Translations under genes and position numbers: made by a program
The notes under the pieces: model-generated
Database searches by the model: none
The model's input: the letters and a program-made list of their open reading frames with translations, nothing else
What the model was told of the DNA's origin: nothing
Shown here: positions 1 through 5,583 of the stretch, one piece after another
How positions within the stretch are numbered: position 1 is the stretch's first letter
Layout: every line of letters starts with the position of its first letter
Assembly (NCBI GenBank): GCA_902476765.1
Contig: CABSEJ010000143.1
Span: forward strand, 1 to 8,241
Length of the DNA stretch: 8,241 bases
DNA from: an uncultured Blautia sp.
GTDB lineage: Bacteria > Bacillota > Clostridia > Lachnospirales > Lachnospiraceae
Reading direction: 5' to 3'

Positions 1-188
1 AAATCGTATCCAGCGATATCGTTGGTATGAGATTTGGTTCTCTGTTCGATGCTACACAGACAATGGTTCTGCCTCTGGACAACGGAACAACAGAAGTTCA
101 GGTTGTATCTTGGTATGATAACGAGAACTCCTACACAAGCCAGATGGTTAGAACAATCAAATACTTCGGAAAATTATTAAACAAATAA
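1..188 (+). CDS. gap: Glyceraldehyde-3-phosphate dehydrogenase, C-terminal end (5' part outside window)
   Basis: The first 188 bases encode the last 61 residues of a type I phosphorylating glyceraldehyde-3-phosphate dehydrogenase; complete codons start at base 3 and the TAA is at 186-188. The translation begins IVSSDIVGMRFGSLFDA, contains the strongly conserved SWYDNENSY motif of the catalytic domain, and ends MVRTIKYFGKLLNK, the usual C-terminal helix of this family. The enzyme converts glyceraldehyde 3-phosphate, NAD+ and phosphate to 1,3-bisphosphoglycerate, the substrate of the phosphoglycerate kinase encoded next. The active-site cysteine and NAD domain lie upstream and cannot be inspected. 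A hairpin terminator follows, so at least part of its transcription ends before pgk. Confidence 0.96.
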   Translation, partial: IVSSDIVGMRFGSLFDATQTMVLPLDNGTTEVQVVSWYDNENSYTSQMVRTIKYFGKLLNK

Positions 189-219
189 TTTCTTCTTAAA
201 AGTATTATAGGCTCATTAA

Positions 220-257
220 GGGTCCGGTCTATTATGGTATGGACCGGACCCTTTTCG
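220..257 (+). terminator. Rho-independent terminator after gap
   Basis: GGGTCCGGTC (220-229) pairs perfectly with GACCGGACCC (242-251). Three further pairs, one of them a wobble, extend the stem inwards and leave a 6-base loop. TTTT follows directly. The T-run is short, so partial read-through into pgk is likely; I see no convincing separate promoter for pgk. Confidence 0.85.
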
Positions 258-264
258 TCTATAA

Positions 265-294
265 GGGACATGCCTGCAGCCGCAGGCATGTCCC
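265..294 (+). promoter_or_regulatory. Perfect 13-bp hairpin in the pgk leader
   Basis: GGGACATGCCTGC (265-277) and GCAGGCATGTCCC (282-294) form a perfect 13-bp stem with a 4-base AGCC loop. No T-run follows on either strand, so it is not an obvious terminator. It ends 33 bases before the pgk start. A similar hairpin precedes tpiA with the same GCAGGCAT right arm and the same 7-base gap to an ATGAAAG sequence. Inference: an mRNA 5' element such as a stabiliser, processing site or regulator-binding hairpin. A dispersed palindromic repeat is the alternative. Confidence 0.6.
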
Positions 295-313
295 TCCATG
301 AAAGTTAATGAAA

Positions 314-319
314 AGGAGG
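314..319 (+). promoter_or_regulatory. Ribosome binding site deciding the pgk start
   Basis: A perfect AGGAGG lies 8 bases before the ATG at 328. The in-frame ATG at 298 has no comparable site, being preceded by the arm of the hairpin. This favours 328 as the start. Confidence 0.85.
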
Positions 320-327
320 CAGTTCCA

Positions 328-1521
328 ATGCTCAATAAAAAATCCGTAGATGATATAAATGTAAAGGGAAAAAAGGTCCTGGTGCGCTGTGATTTTAACG
401 TACCTCTTCAGGATGGAAAGATTACAGATGAGAACCGTCTGGTTGCAGCCCTTCCGACTATTAAAAAATTGATTGCAGACGGAGGAAAAATTATTCTCTG
501 CTCTCATTTAGGAAAGCCCAAGGGAGAACCAAAACCGGAATTATCCTTGGCTCCTGTGGCTAAACGCCTTTCTGAGCTGTTAGGTCAGGAAGTAAAATTT
601 GCCGCTGATCCGGAAGTAGTAGGTCCTAATGCAAAAGCTGCTGTAGAGGCTATGCAGGATGGAGAGGTTGTTTTACTGGAGAATACACGTTATCGTGCAG
701 AGGAAACTAAAAACGGAGAAGAATTCTCAAAAGAACTGGCTTCTCTTTGTGATGTATTTGTAAATGACGCATTCGGAACCGCACACAGGGCTCATTGCTC
801 TAACGTGGGTGTTACAAAATATGTAGATACTGCAGTGGTAGGATACCTGATGCAGAAGGAAATCGATTTCCTTGGAAATGCAGTAAATAATCCTAAGAGA
901 CCATTTGTGGCTATCTTGGGCGGTGCTAAGGTTTCCAGCAAGATTTCCGTTATCAACAATTTGCTGGACAAAGTAGACACATTGATTATCGGCGGCGGTA
1001 TGGCTTACACCTTCTCCAAAGCAGAGGGTGGTAAAATCGGAACCTCTCTGTGTGAGGAGGATTATCTGCAGTATGCTCTGGATATGAAGAAAAAAGCAGA
1101 GGAAAAGGGCGTGAAATTGCTGCTTCCTGTTGACCATAAAATCGGAGATGCATTCTCTAATGACTGCAACATTAAGGTAGTAGACGGCGGACAGATTCCG
1201 GATGAGTGGGAAGGCATGGATATCGGACCTAAGACAGAGGAGCTTTTCTGCAATGCAGTGAAAGATGCCAAGACTGTTGTATGGAACGGACCTATGGGAT
1301 GCTTTGAGATGCCTAACTTTGCACATGGTACAGAAGCAGTAGCCAAGGCTTTGGCAGAAACAGATGCTACTACCATTATCGGCGGCGGCGATTCTGCAGC
1401 TGCAGTAAACATCTTAGGCTATGGTGATAAGATGACCCATATTTCTACTGGAGGCGGTGCTTCTCTGGAATTCCTGGAAGGAAAAGAACTCCCCGGCGTA
1501 GCAGCAGCTAATGATAAATAA
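328..1521 (+). CDS. pgk: Phosphoglycerate kinase
   Basis: A 397-residue cytoplasmic kinase of normal family length. It transfers the acyl phosphate of 1,3-bisphosphoglycerate to ADP, the first ATP-yielding step of glycolysis. Family motifs are in order: VRCDFNVPL (19-27), SHLGKPKG (59-66), LENTRYRAEE (118-126), NDAFGTAHRAH (146-156) and GGAKVSSKI (198-206) at the domain boundary. They are followed by the nucleotide-domain motifs WNGPMGCFE (319-327) and GGGDSAAAV (352-360), and the C-terminal STGGGASLEFLEGKELPG (373-390). The start at 328 is chosen for its AGGAGG at 8 bases; an in-frame ATG at 298 would add ten residues unlike the family. It sits between gap and tpiA, the common Firmicute glycolytic order. 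All motifs are intact. Confidence 0.98.
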   Translation: MLNKKSVDDINVKGKKVLVRCDFNVPLQDGKITDENRLVAALPTIKKLIADGGKIILCSHLGKPKGEPKPELSLAPVAKRLSELLGQEVKFAADPEVVGPNAKAAVEAMQDGEVVLLENTRYRAEETKNGEEFSKELASLCDVFVNDAFGTAHRAHCSNVGVTKYVDTAVVGYLMQKEIDFLGNAVNNPKRPFVAILGGAKVSSKISVINNLLDKVDTLIIGGGMAYTFSKAEGGKIGTSLCEEDYLQYALDMKKKAEEKGVKLLLPVDHKIGDAFSNDCNIKVVDGGQIPDEWEGMDIGPKTEELFCNAVKDAKTVVWNGPMGCFEMPNFAHGTEAVAKALAETDATTIIGGGDSAAAVNILGYGDKMTHISTGGGASLEFLEGKELPGVAAANDK

Positions 1522-1627
1522 GCGCAAACTGTGCGATTGGTCCAGCTATTTACCGAATGCGGGGCTTTGTGCTGACTTGGTTCTCCATAGCTGATAGTTT
1601 GAAGATGAATGTAGTGAGGAGAACAAT

Positions 1628-1655
1628 CTGAAAGCAATTTACTTTATAATATAAT
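1628..1655 (+). promoter_or_regulatory. Possible sigma-A promoter for tpiA
   Basis: A -35-like CTGAAA (1628-1633), a 16-base spacer and a consensus TATAAT (1650-1655) lie just upstream of the tpiA leader hairpin. A second overlapping TATAAT is at 1645-1650. The -35 is weak (4 of 6), so this is tentative. It would allow tpiA transcription independent of pgk and put the leader hairpin at the very 5' end of the transcript. Confidence 0.35.
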
Positions 1656-1660
1656 AACGG

Positions 1661-1682
1661 AATGTCTGCTGGTGCAGGCATT
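1661..1682 (+). promoter_or_regulatory. Hairpin in the tpiA leader, similar to the pgk leader hairpin
   Basis: AATGTCTGC (1661-1669) pairs with GCAGGCATT (1674-1682) over 9 bp, with one G-T wobble and a 4-base TGGT loop. The right arm shares GCAGGCAT with the pgk leader hairpin. In both leaders exactly 7 bases separate this arm from ATGAAAG. The position just upstream of the ribosome binding site suggests a role in translation or mRNA stability, but this is inference. Confidence 0.5.
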
Positions 1683-1708
1683 ACCATACATGAAAGAAGG
1701 AAATTTCC

Positions 1709-2461
1709 ATGGCAAGAAAAAAAATTATTGCCGGTAACTGGAAGATGAACATGACTCCCAGTGAGGCAGTGGAATTAGTAAATACTTTAAAACCATTAGT
1801 AGCAAATGAGGAAGTAGATGTAGTATTTTGCGTACCGGCTATTGATATTATCCCTGTAGTGGAAGCTGCTAAGGGAAGCAATATCCAGGTAGGCGCTGAA
1901 AATATGTATTTTGAGGAAAAAGGTGCATATACAGGAGAAATTTCTCCTAACATGCTGGTAGATGCCGGCGTAAAATATGTAATTCTCGGACATTCTGAAA
2001 GAAGAGATTATTTTAAAGAGACAAATGAAGATATTAACAAGAAAATGCATAAGGCATTTGAGCATGGATTGACTCCTATTATGTGCTGCGGAGAATCTTT
2101 AGAGCAAAGAGAGCAGGGTGTAACTATGGATTTCATTCGCCAGCAGGTAAAGGTTGGATTCCTGGGAATTACCGCAGAGCAGGCTAAGACAGCAGTAATC
2201 GCTTATGAGCCAATCTGGGCTATCGGAACAGGCAAAACAGCAACTACTGAGCAGGCACAGGAAGTTTGCAAGGCAATCCGTGAGTGCATCGCAGAAGTTT
2301 ATGACGAAGCTACAGCAGATGCAATCCGTATCCAGTATGGCGGTTCTGTAAATGCTAAGACAGCACCGGAACTGTTCGTTCAGCCGGATATTGACGGCGG
2401 ACTGGTAGGCGGCGCTGCCCTGAAGCCAGACTTCGGAGCAATCGTAAACTACGACAAATAA
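1709..2461 (+). CDS. tpiA: Triosephosphate isomerase
   Basis: A 250-residue TIM-barrel enzyme of normal length that interconverts dihydroxyacetone phosphate and glyceraldehyde 3-phosphate in the cytoplasm. The catalytic residues are visible: N10 and K12 in AGNWKMN, H95 in GHSERR, and E167 in the YEPIWAIGTGK segment, which includes the flexible active-site loop (about 168-176). The phosphate-binding IQYGGSV (208-214) and GGLVGGAAL (230-238) motifs are also present. The start is supported by AGAAGGA (1695-1701), 7 bases upstream. A run of eight A's lies at codons 3-6. A 187-base gap with a hairpin and a possible promoter separates it from pgk, so it may have its own transcript. Transcription ends at the shared terminator at 2539-2586. 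Confidence 0.98.
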   Translation: MARKKIIAGNWKMNMTPSEAVELVNTLKPLVANEEVDVVFCVPAIDIIPVVEAAKGSNIQVGAENMYFEEKGAYTGEISPNMLVDAGVKYVILGHSERRDYFKETNEDINKKMHKAFEHGLTPIMCCGESLEQREQGVTMDFIRQQVKVGFLGITAEQAKTAVIAYEPIWAIGTGKTATTEQAQEVCKAIRECIAEVYDEATADAIRIQYGGSVNAKTAPELFVQPDIDGGLVGGAALKPDFGAIVNYDK

Positions 2462-2528
2462 AATAGCTACAGCAGAGAGATATGTCTGCAAAACAAACGT
2501 ATCCATGCATATCAGAAACAAGCTATTT
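2461..2528 (+). other. Structured 3' untranslated region of tpiA
   Basis: AAATAGCT (2461-2468, its first base the last base of the stop codon) is complementary to AGCTATTT (2521-2528). Nested inside, GATATG (2479-2484) is complementary to CATATC (2508-2513) and TGCA recurs at 2487-2490 and 2506-2509. These would bring the 3' UTR into one extended stem just before the terminator. The stem is A/T-rich with internal gaps, so its stability is uncertain. Confidence 0.35.
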
Positions 2529-2538
2529 ACAGAGTAAT

Positions 2539-2586
2539 AAAAGAAGCGGTTTGATTGTCAGTCTTGACATTCAAACCGCTTCTTTT
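2539..2586. terminator. Bidirectional terminator between tpiA and the radical SAM gene
   Basis: AAAAGAAGCGGTTTGA (2539-2554) is perfectly complementary to TCAAACCGCTTCTTTT (2571-2586), a 16-bp stem. The loop contains a further TGTCA/TGACA stem (2556-2560 with 2565-2569). The A-run on the left and T-run on the right give a U-tract in both directions. It therefore serves tpiA on the plus strand and the radical SAM gene, whose stop lies 33 bases away, on the minus strand. Confidence 0.93.
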
Positions 2587-2618
2587 AGCACTCATAATCA
2601 GGCAGGGATGTGAATATT

Positions 2619-3521
2619 CTATAGTCCTTCTAAATTAAAAGGAGGGGTATATTCTTCTTTTGCACTGGATTTTTCCTGCATAAATCCACGGTCTAAACCC
2701 AGATCCAAGGCCTCCTCCAGTACCCTGCTATACTCGTAAGTGGTTATTCTTCGGTTAATTTCCGGATAAAGGCTGCTTTTGTAGAAAGGTGTATACTGGC
2801 TAAGAAGACTGAGCAGAAAACTATCCTTTGGAAGATTATGGCAAAGCCAGTTTAAAATAGCAGATGAGTCTTTCCGGCATCCGGGCAAAACCATGTGGCG
2901 GATTATCACTCCTTTTTTCAAAAGTCCCTGTGAATCAAAAATAGGAGGTCCTGTTTGTTCTATCATAGCAGGAATGGCTCGGGAGGCAGTCTGGAAATAA
3001 TCTTTTGCCCCGGAATAACGCAGAGAGAGTCCGGAATCATAATATTTAAAATCAGGAAGATAAATATCTATATAGCCTTTCAGAAGATAAATAAGTTCAG
3101 GTTTTTCATAGCCGCCGCAGTTGTATATCACAGGAATATGAAGCTTAGGACGGACTGCTTCCAGAGCCGGCAGAATCCAGGGGAGAAATTGAGTAGGGGT
3201 TACCAGATTGATATTATGGGCCCCCTGTTCCTGAAGAGAGAGAAAAATATCCGTTAATTTTTGTGTAGTGATTTCTTTTCCCACATCTCCCTGGCTGATG
3301 CTATAGTTTTGGCAATAGCAACATTTCAGAGTGCAGCCAGAGAAAAACACGGTTCCGCTTCCACGGGTGCCGCTGATACAAGGTTCTTCCCAGTGATGCA
3401 GAGCAGCCCGGGCCGCCCGGAGTTTATTTTTTTCTTTACAGAAACCATGTGTCTTTTTCCGGTTTACCCCGCAATTTCTGGGGCATAGGCGGCAGTTTTC
3501 GATATCCAGCAGCGATTCCAT
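2619..3521 (-). CDS. Radical SAM protein, PflX/COG1313-like (pyruvate formate-lyase activating enzyme homologue)
   Basis: A 300-residue iron-sulfur protein. The radical SAM cluster motif is C63-x3-C67-x2-C70 in the segment FFSGCTLKCCYCQNYSIS, preceded by an N-terminal cysteine set CRLCPRNCGVNR (C10, C13, C17) plus C28. This arrangement, with VTPTQFLPWI (107-116), YLPDFKYY (154-161) and IRHMVLPGC (207-215), is typical of COG1313 PflX-type proteins, relatives of glycyl radical enzyme activases. The reaction and partner are unknown for this family, and no glycyl radical enzyme is in the window. The start at 3521 is chosen because AGAGGT lies 7 bases upstream and the CRLCPRNCG motif starts near residue 10. 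A start at 3599 would fall on the promoter and add 26 residues unlike the family. It is probably transcribed alone. Confidence 0.9.
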   Translation of the reverse strand: MESLLDIENCRLCPRNCGVNRKKTHGFCKEKNKLRAARAALHHWEEPCISGTRGSGTVFFSGCTLKCCYCQNYSISQGDVGKEITTQKLTDIFLSLQEQGAHNINLVTPTQFLPWILPALEAVRPKLHIPVIYNCGGYEKPELIYLLKGYIDIYLPDFKYYDSGLSLRYSGAKDYFQTASRAIPAMIEQTGPPIFDSQGLLKKGVIIRHMVLPGCRKDSSAILNWLCHNLPKDSFLLSLLSQYTPFYKSSLYPEINRRITTYEYSRVLEEALDLGLDRGFMQEKSSAKEEYTPPFNLEGL

Positions 3522-3528
3522 GAAATAT

Positions 3529-3534
3529 ACCTCT
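3529..3534 (-). promoter_or_regulatory. Ribosome binding site of the radical SAM gene
   Basis: On the minus strand AGAGGT lies 7 bases upstream of the ATG at 3521-3519. It supports this internal start over the farther in-frame ATG at 3599. Confidence 0.7.
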
Positions 3535-3570
3535 TTTTCTGATATGATAAAAATGCTCGGTTCTTCCTCT

Positions 3571-3599
3571 ATGATAGTAAAAAAAATGTCGAAATTCAA
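3571..3599 (-). promoter_or_regulatory. Sigma-A promoter of the radical SAM gene
   Basis: On the minus strand, TTGAAT (3599-3594), a 17-base spacer rich in T (eight in a row) and TATCAT (3576-3571) form a good sigma-A match. Transcription would start near 3564, giving a leader of about 43 bases before the chosen ATG. Confidence 0.55.
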
Positions 3600-3763
3600 C
3601 CAAAAGTAAGAAAAGCCTTTTATTTTTACAGATTTTAGAGTAGAATGAGCTTGTGAAAAGGGTAACAGGAAACAATACTATTTCTGAAAAAAGTAGGTAT
3701 ATCTTTGGGCAGGAATAGTGCCAGCTCTGATACAGAGACAAAGAAACAAGATAAAGGAAGTTC

Positions 3764-5254
3764 ATGCAAATGCAGAAGAATAGCAAGAAAGAACGGTTAA
3801 AATTATTAAAGCAAGCAGATCAGAAGCTAAAAAAAGAAAAAAAGGGTGGAAAAAAGAGAAAGAAGCGTTCTGGTAAGGGAGTAAAAATCACCCTGGGAGC
3901 AGCTGTACTGCTGTTGGCAGCAGGATATGGAGCTGTAGGGTTTTATTATCAAGATAAATTTTACCCCGGAACAGAAATCAATGAAAATCCCTGCGGCGGA
4001 AAAGATGTGGCTTATATAAAAGATATTATCAAGAAAAGTGCAGAAAATTATACGTTGACTATAAAAGAAAAAAATGACCAGACAGAGCAGATTAACGGCA
4101 CACAGATTCAGATGACCTATCAGGATGACAACAGCCTGGAGAAGGTGAAAGAAGAACAGAATTCCTGGCTCTGGCCTGTGCAGATATGGGGAAATAAGAA
4201 GTACACGGTGAAAATGGACAATTCTTACAGCCAGGAAAGCCTTACTCAGGTTGTAAGCCAATTGGCTTGCATGCAGGATGCGAATATGACGCCTTCTCAG
4301 GATGCAAAAGTGGAGGATAACGGAACGTCTTATGTGATTGTTCCTGAAGTGATAGGTACGGCAGTGGACAAAGAAAAGACAACTGCAGCGATTCAGGATG
4401 CAGTGGACCAGAGAAAAACAGAAATATCTCTGGAAGAAGCGGATTGTTACATAAAGCCTGCCGTTACACAGGATGATGAAACTCTGAAAAAAGATGTGGA
4501 GGATATGAACCGGCTGACCAGCCTTGAAATAAGCGTAAATTTCGGAACTGGCACAGAAACTTTCACCAAGGACCAGTTAAAAGCCTGGATAAGAAAAGGC
4601 GATGATGGAAAATTCTACTTTGATGCAGAATCGGTGAAGCAAGAGGTCATTGCCTGGTCGGAGAAGTATAATACAGTGGGAAAAGCCAGGGATTTCGTTA
4701 CTTCCAGCGGAACTACGGTTCATTTGACCGGTGGAGACTATGGCTGGAGGTTATGGCAGGATAAGACTACAGAATCGCTGGTAGCAGCTTTAAACGCAGG
4801 ACAGAGCGGACCGGTGGAGCCTACCTGGCTGTACACAGGGGAAACTCATGAGGGAAATGATATTGACGGTACTTATGTGGAAATATCTATTAGCCAGCAG
4901 AGGATGTGGTTTTATAAGGACCATACGTTGCTGGTAGACACTCCTGTGGTTACAGGAAATCCCAATAAGGGAAACGGAACACCTTCCGGAGGCGTCTGGA
5001 GGCTGAAAGGGAAGGAAAGCCCCTCCACCTTAGTAGGAAGATATCCGGACGGAACCATAGAATATGAAACACCGGTAACCTATTGGCTGCCTTTTAACGG
5101 AGGTGTGGGTATTCATGACCTTTCCACCAGGAGCAGCTATGGAGGCAGTATTTATCTCTATAACGGCTCTCATGGATGTATCAATACGCCTTTGGACAAT
5201 GTAAGGACCATATATGAGAATATTGAGACAAACACTCCGATAGTGGTATATTAA
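3764..5254 (+). CDS. Membrane-anchored L,D-transpeptidase with YkuD catalytic domain
   Basis: A 496-residue cell-wall enzyme. Residues 1-40 are very rich in lysine and arginine, and residues about 41-62 form one hydrophobic signal-anchor helix, so the rest should be outside the membrane. Residues about 66-360 begin FYPGTEINE and resemble the paired PG_binding_4-type extracellular domains that often accompany YkuD. The YkuD domain spans about 370-496, with H451 in GIHD and the catalytic C472 in SHGCINTP. Such enzymes form 3-3 peptide cross-links or attach proteins to peptidoglycan; which applies here is unknown. ATG 3764 has AAGGAAG close by; ATG 3770, two codons on, is an alternative. It is divergent from the radical SAM gene. 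I see no terminator hairpin other than the miniature element starting 28 bases after the stop. Confidence 0.93.
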   Translation: MQMQKNSKKERLKLLKQADQKLKKEKKGGKKRKKRSGKGVKITLGAAVLLLAAGYGAVGFYYQDKFYPGTEINENPCGGKDVAYIKDIIKKSAENYTLTIKEKNDQTEQINGTQIQMTYQDDNSLEKVKEEQNSWLWPVQIWGNKKYTVKMDNSYSQESLTQVVSQLACMQDANMTPSQDAKVEDNGTSYVIVPEVIGTAVDKEKTTAAIQDAVDQRKTEISLEEADCYIKPAVTQDDETLKKDVEDMNRLTSLEISVNFGTGTETFTKDQLKAWIRKGDDGKFYFDAESVKQEVIAWSEKYNTVGKARDFVTSSGTTVHLTGGDYGWRLWQDKTTESLVAALNAGQSGPVEPTWLYTGETHEGNDIDGTYVEISISQQRMWFYKDHTLLVDTPVVTGNPNKGNGTPSGGVWRLKGKESPSTLVGRYPDGTIEYETPVTYWLPFNGGVGIHDLSTRSSYGGSIYLYNGSHGCINTPLDNVRTIYENIETNTPIVVY

Positions 5255-5273
5255 AGAACTGGCCCTTTTTGAA

Positions 5274-5281
5274 AAGAGATT
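5274..5281. repeat. Target-site duplication, left copy
   Basis: AAGAGATT directly abuts the left inverted repeat of the miniature element. The identical 8 bases abut the right repeat at 5415-5422. Confidence 0.75.
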
Positions 5282-5414
5282 GTAACAGTTCAGCCTAGGT
5301 CTGCGCACTTGCTGCGCTGACCGTAAGAACATGATTCAGGAGTCAAAATCCCATCGCCGTAGGCGATTTTGCATGGATTTTGACTGTAACGGTTCAGCAA
5401 GGCTGAACTGTTAC
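5282..5414. mobile_element. 133-bp miniature inverted-repeat element (MITE), IS66-like ends
   Basis: Perfect 15-bp terminal inverted repeats, GTAACAGTTCAGCCT (5282-5296) and AGGCTGAACTGTTAC (5400-5414), are flanked by identical 8-bp direct repeats, AAGAGATT. A GTAA terminus with an 8-bp duplication is the hallmark of the IS66 family, whose transposase could mobilise such an element in trans. The inside is non-coding and highly folded. GGTCTGCGCA (5298-5307) pairs with TGCGCTGACC (5313-5322) with one mismatch. AGTCAAAATCC (5341-5351) pairs with GGATTTTGACT (5375-5385), enclosing ATCGCC/GGCGAT (5353-5358/5362-5367). A second, near-identical copy of the terminal repeat is at 5386-5398. It lies between the L,D-transpeptidase stop and the transporter promoter and disrupts neither gene. 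Confidence 0.8.
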
Positions 5415-5422
5415 AAGAGATT
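5415..5422. repeat. Target-site duplication, right copy
   Basis: AAGAGATT is identical to 5274-5281 and directly abuts the right inverted repeat. The undamaged 8-bp pair indicates that the insertion is fairly recent or that its ends are conserved. Confidence 0.75.
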
Positions 5423-5442
5423 TTCTGTATGTAAGGAATAAC

Positions 5443-5471
5443 TTGCAAAAGAGAGAGAAAACTGATATAAT
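5443..5471 (+). promoter_or_regulatory. Extended -10 sigma-A promoter of the amino-acid transporter operon
   Basis: TTGCAA (5443-5448), a spacer of exactly 17 bases and a consensus TATAAT (5466-5471) preceded by TGA form an extended -10 promoter. Transcription would start near 5478, giving a leader of about 105 bases. The promoter begins only 21 bases after the miniature element's duplication, so the element's right end could affect upstream regulatory contacts. Confidence 0.8.
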
Positions 5472-5517
5472 TCATGAAAGTTGAATAAATATACATAATA
5501 TACACAAATTATTAAAT

Positions 5518-5545
5518 AATACCAGACCTTAGCCAGTCTGGTATT
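5518..5545 (+). promoter_or_regulatory. Leader hairpin upstream of the transporter operon
   Basis: AATACCAGAC (5518-5527) pairs perfectly with GTCTGGTATT (5536-5545) around an 8-base CTTAGCCA loop. It lies in the 5' leader about 25 bases before the ribosome binding site. No T-run follows, so it is not a simple terminator or attenuator. I recognise no known riboswitch in it. A binding site for a repressor or an mRNA-stabilising hairpin are possible. Confidence 0.55.
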
Positions 5546-5583
5546 GAGTCTAAGTAAATAAAAATGAAAAGGAGAGGAAAAAG

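Noticed and set aside
298..327. Upstream in-frame ATG that would lengthen phosphoglycerate kinase by ten residues
   Set aside because: It has no ribosome binding site, while the ATG at 328 has a perfect AGGAGG at 8 bases and gives the usual N-terminus.
727..1326. 199-codon open frame on the minus strand inside pgk
   Set aside because: It is antisense to a complete, motif-intact pgk. The cysteine- and histidine-rich translation resembles no family I know, and the frame is explained by the codon bias of the sense strand.
2099..2521. 140-codon minus-strand frame across tpiA and its 3' UTR
   Set aside because: It is antisense to tpiA with a low-complexity Cys/Leu/Ser translation and is not a recognisable protein.
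3522..3599. 26-residue N-terminal extension of the radical SAM protein
   Set aside because: The ATG at 3599 lies on the likely -35 box and the extension is unlike the family. The ATG at 3521 has a ribosome binding site and the expected N-terminus.
5290..5505. Minus-strand open frames over the miniature element
   Set aside because: They are accidental frames through palindromic DNA and the transporter promoter, with no ribosome binding site or protein-like composition.
5518..5545. Leader hairpin as a transcription terminator or T-box
   Set aside because: No T-run follows the stem, and the T-box AGGGTGG sequence and specifier-loop features are absent.
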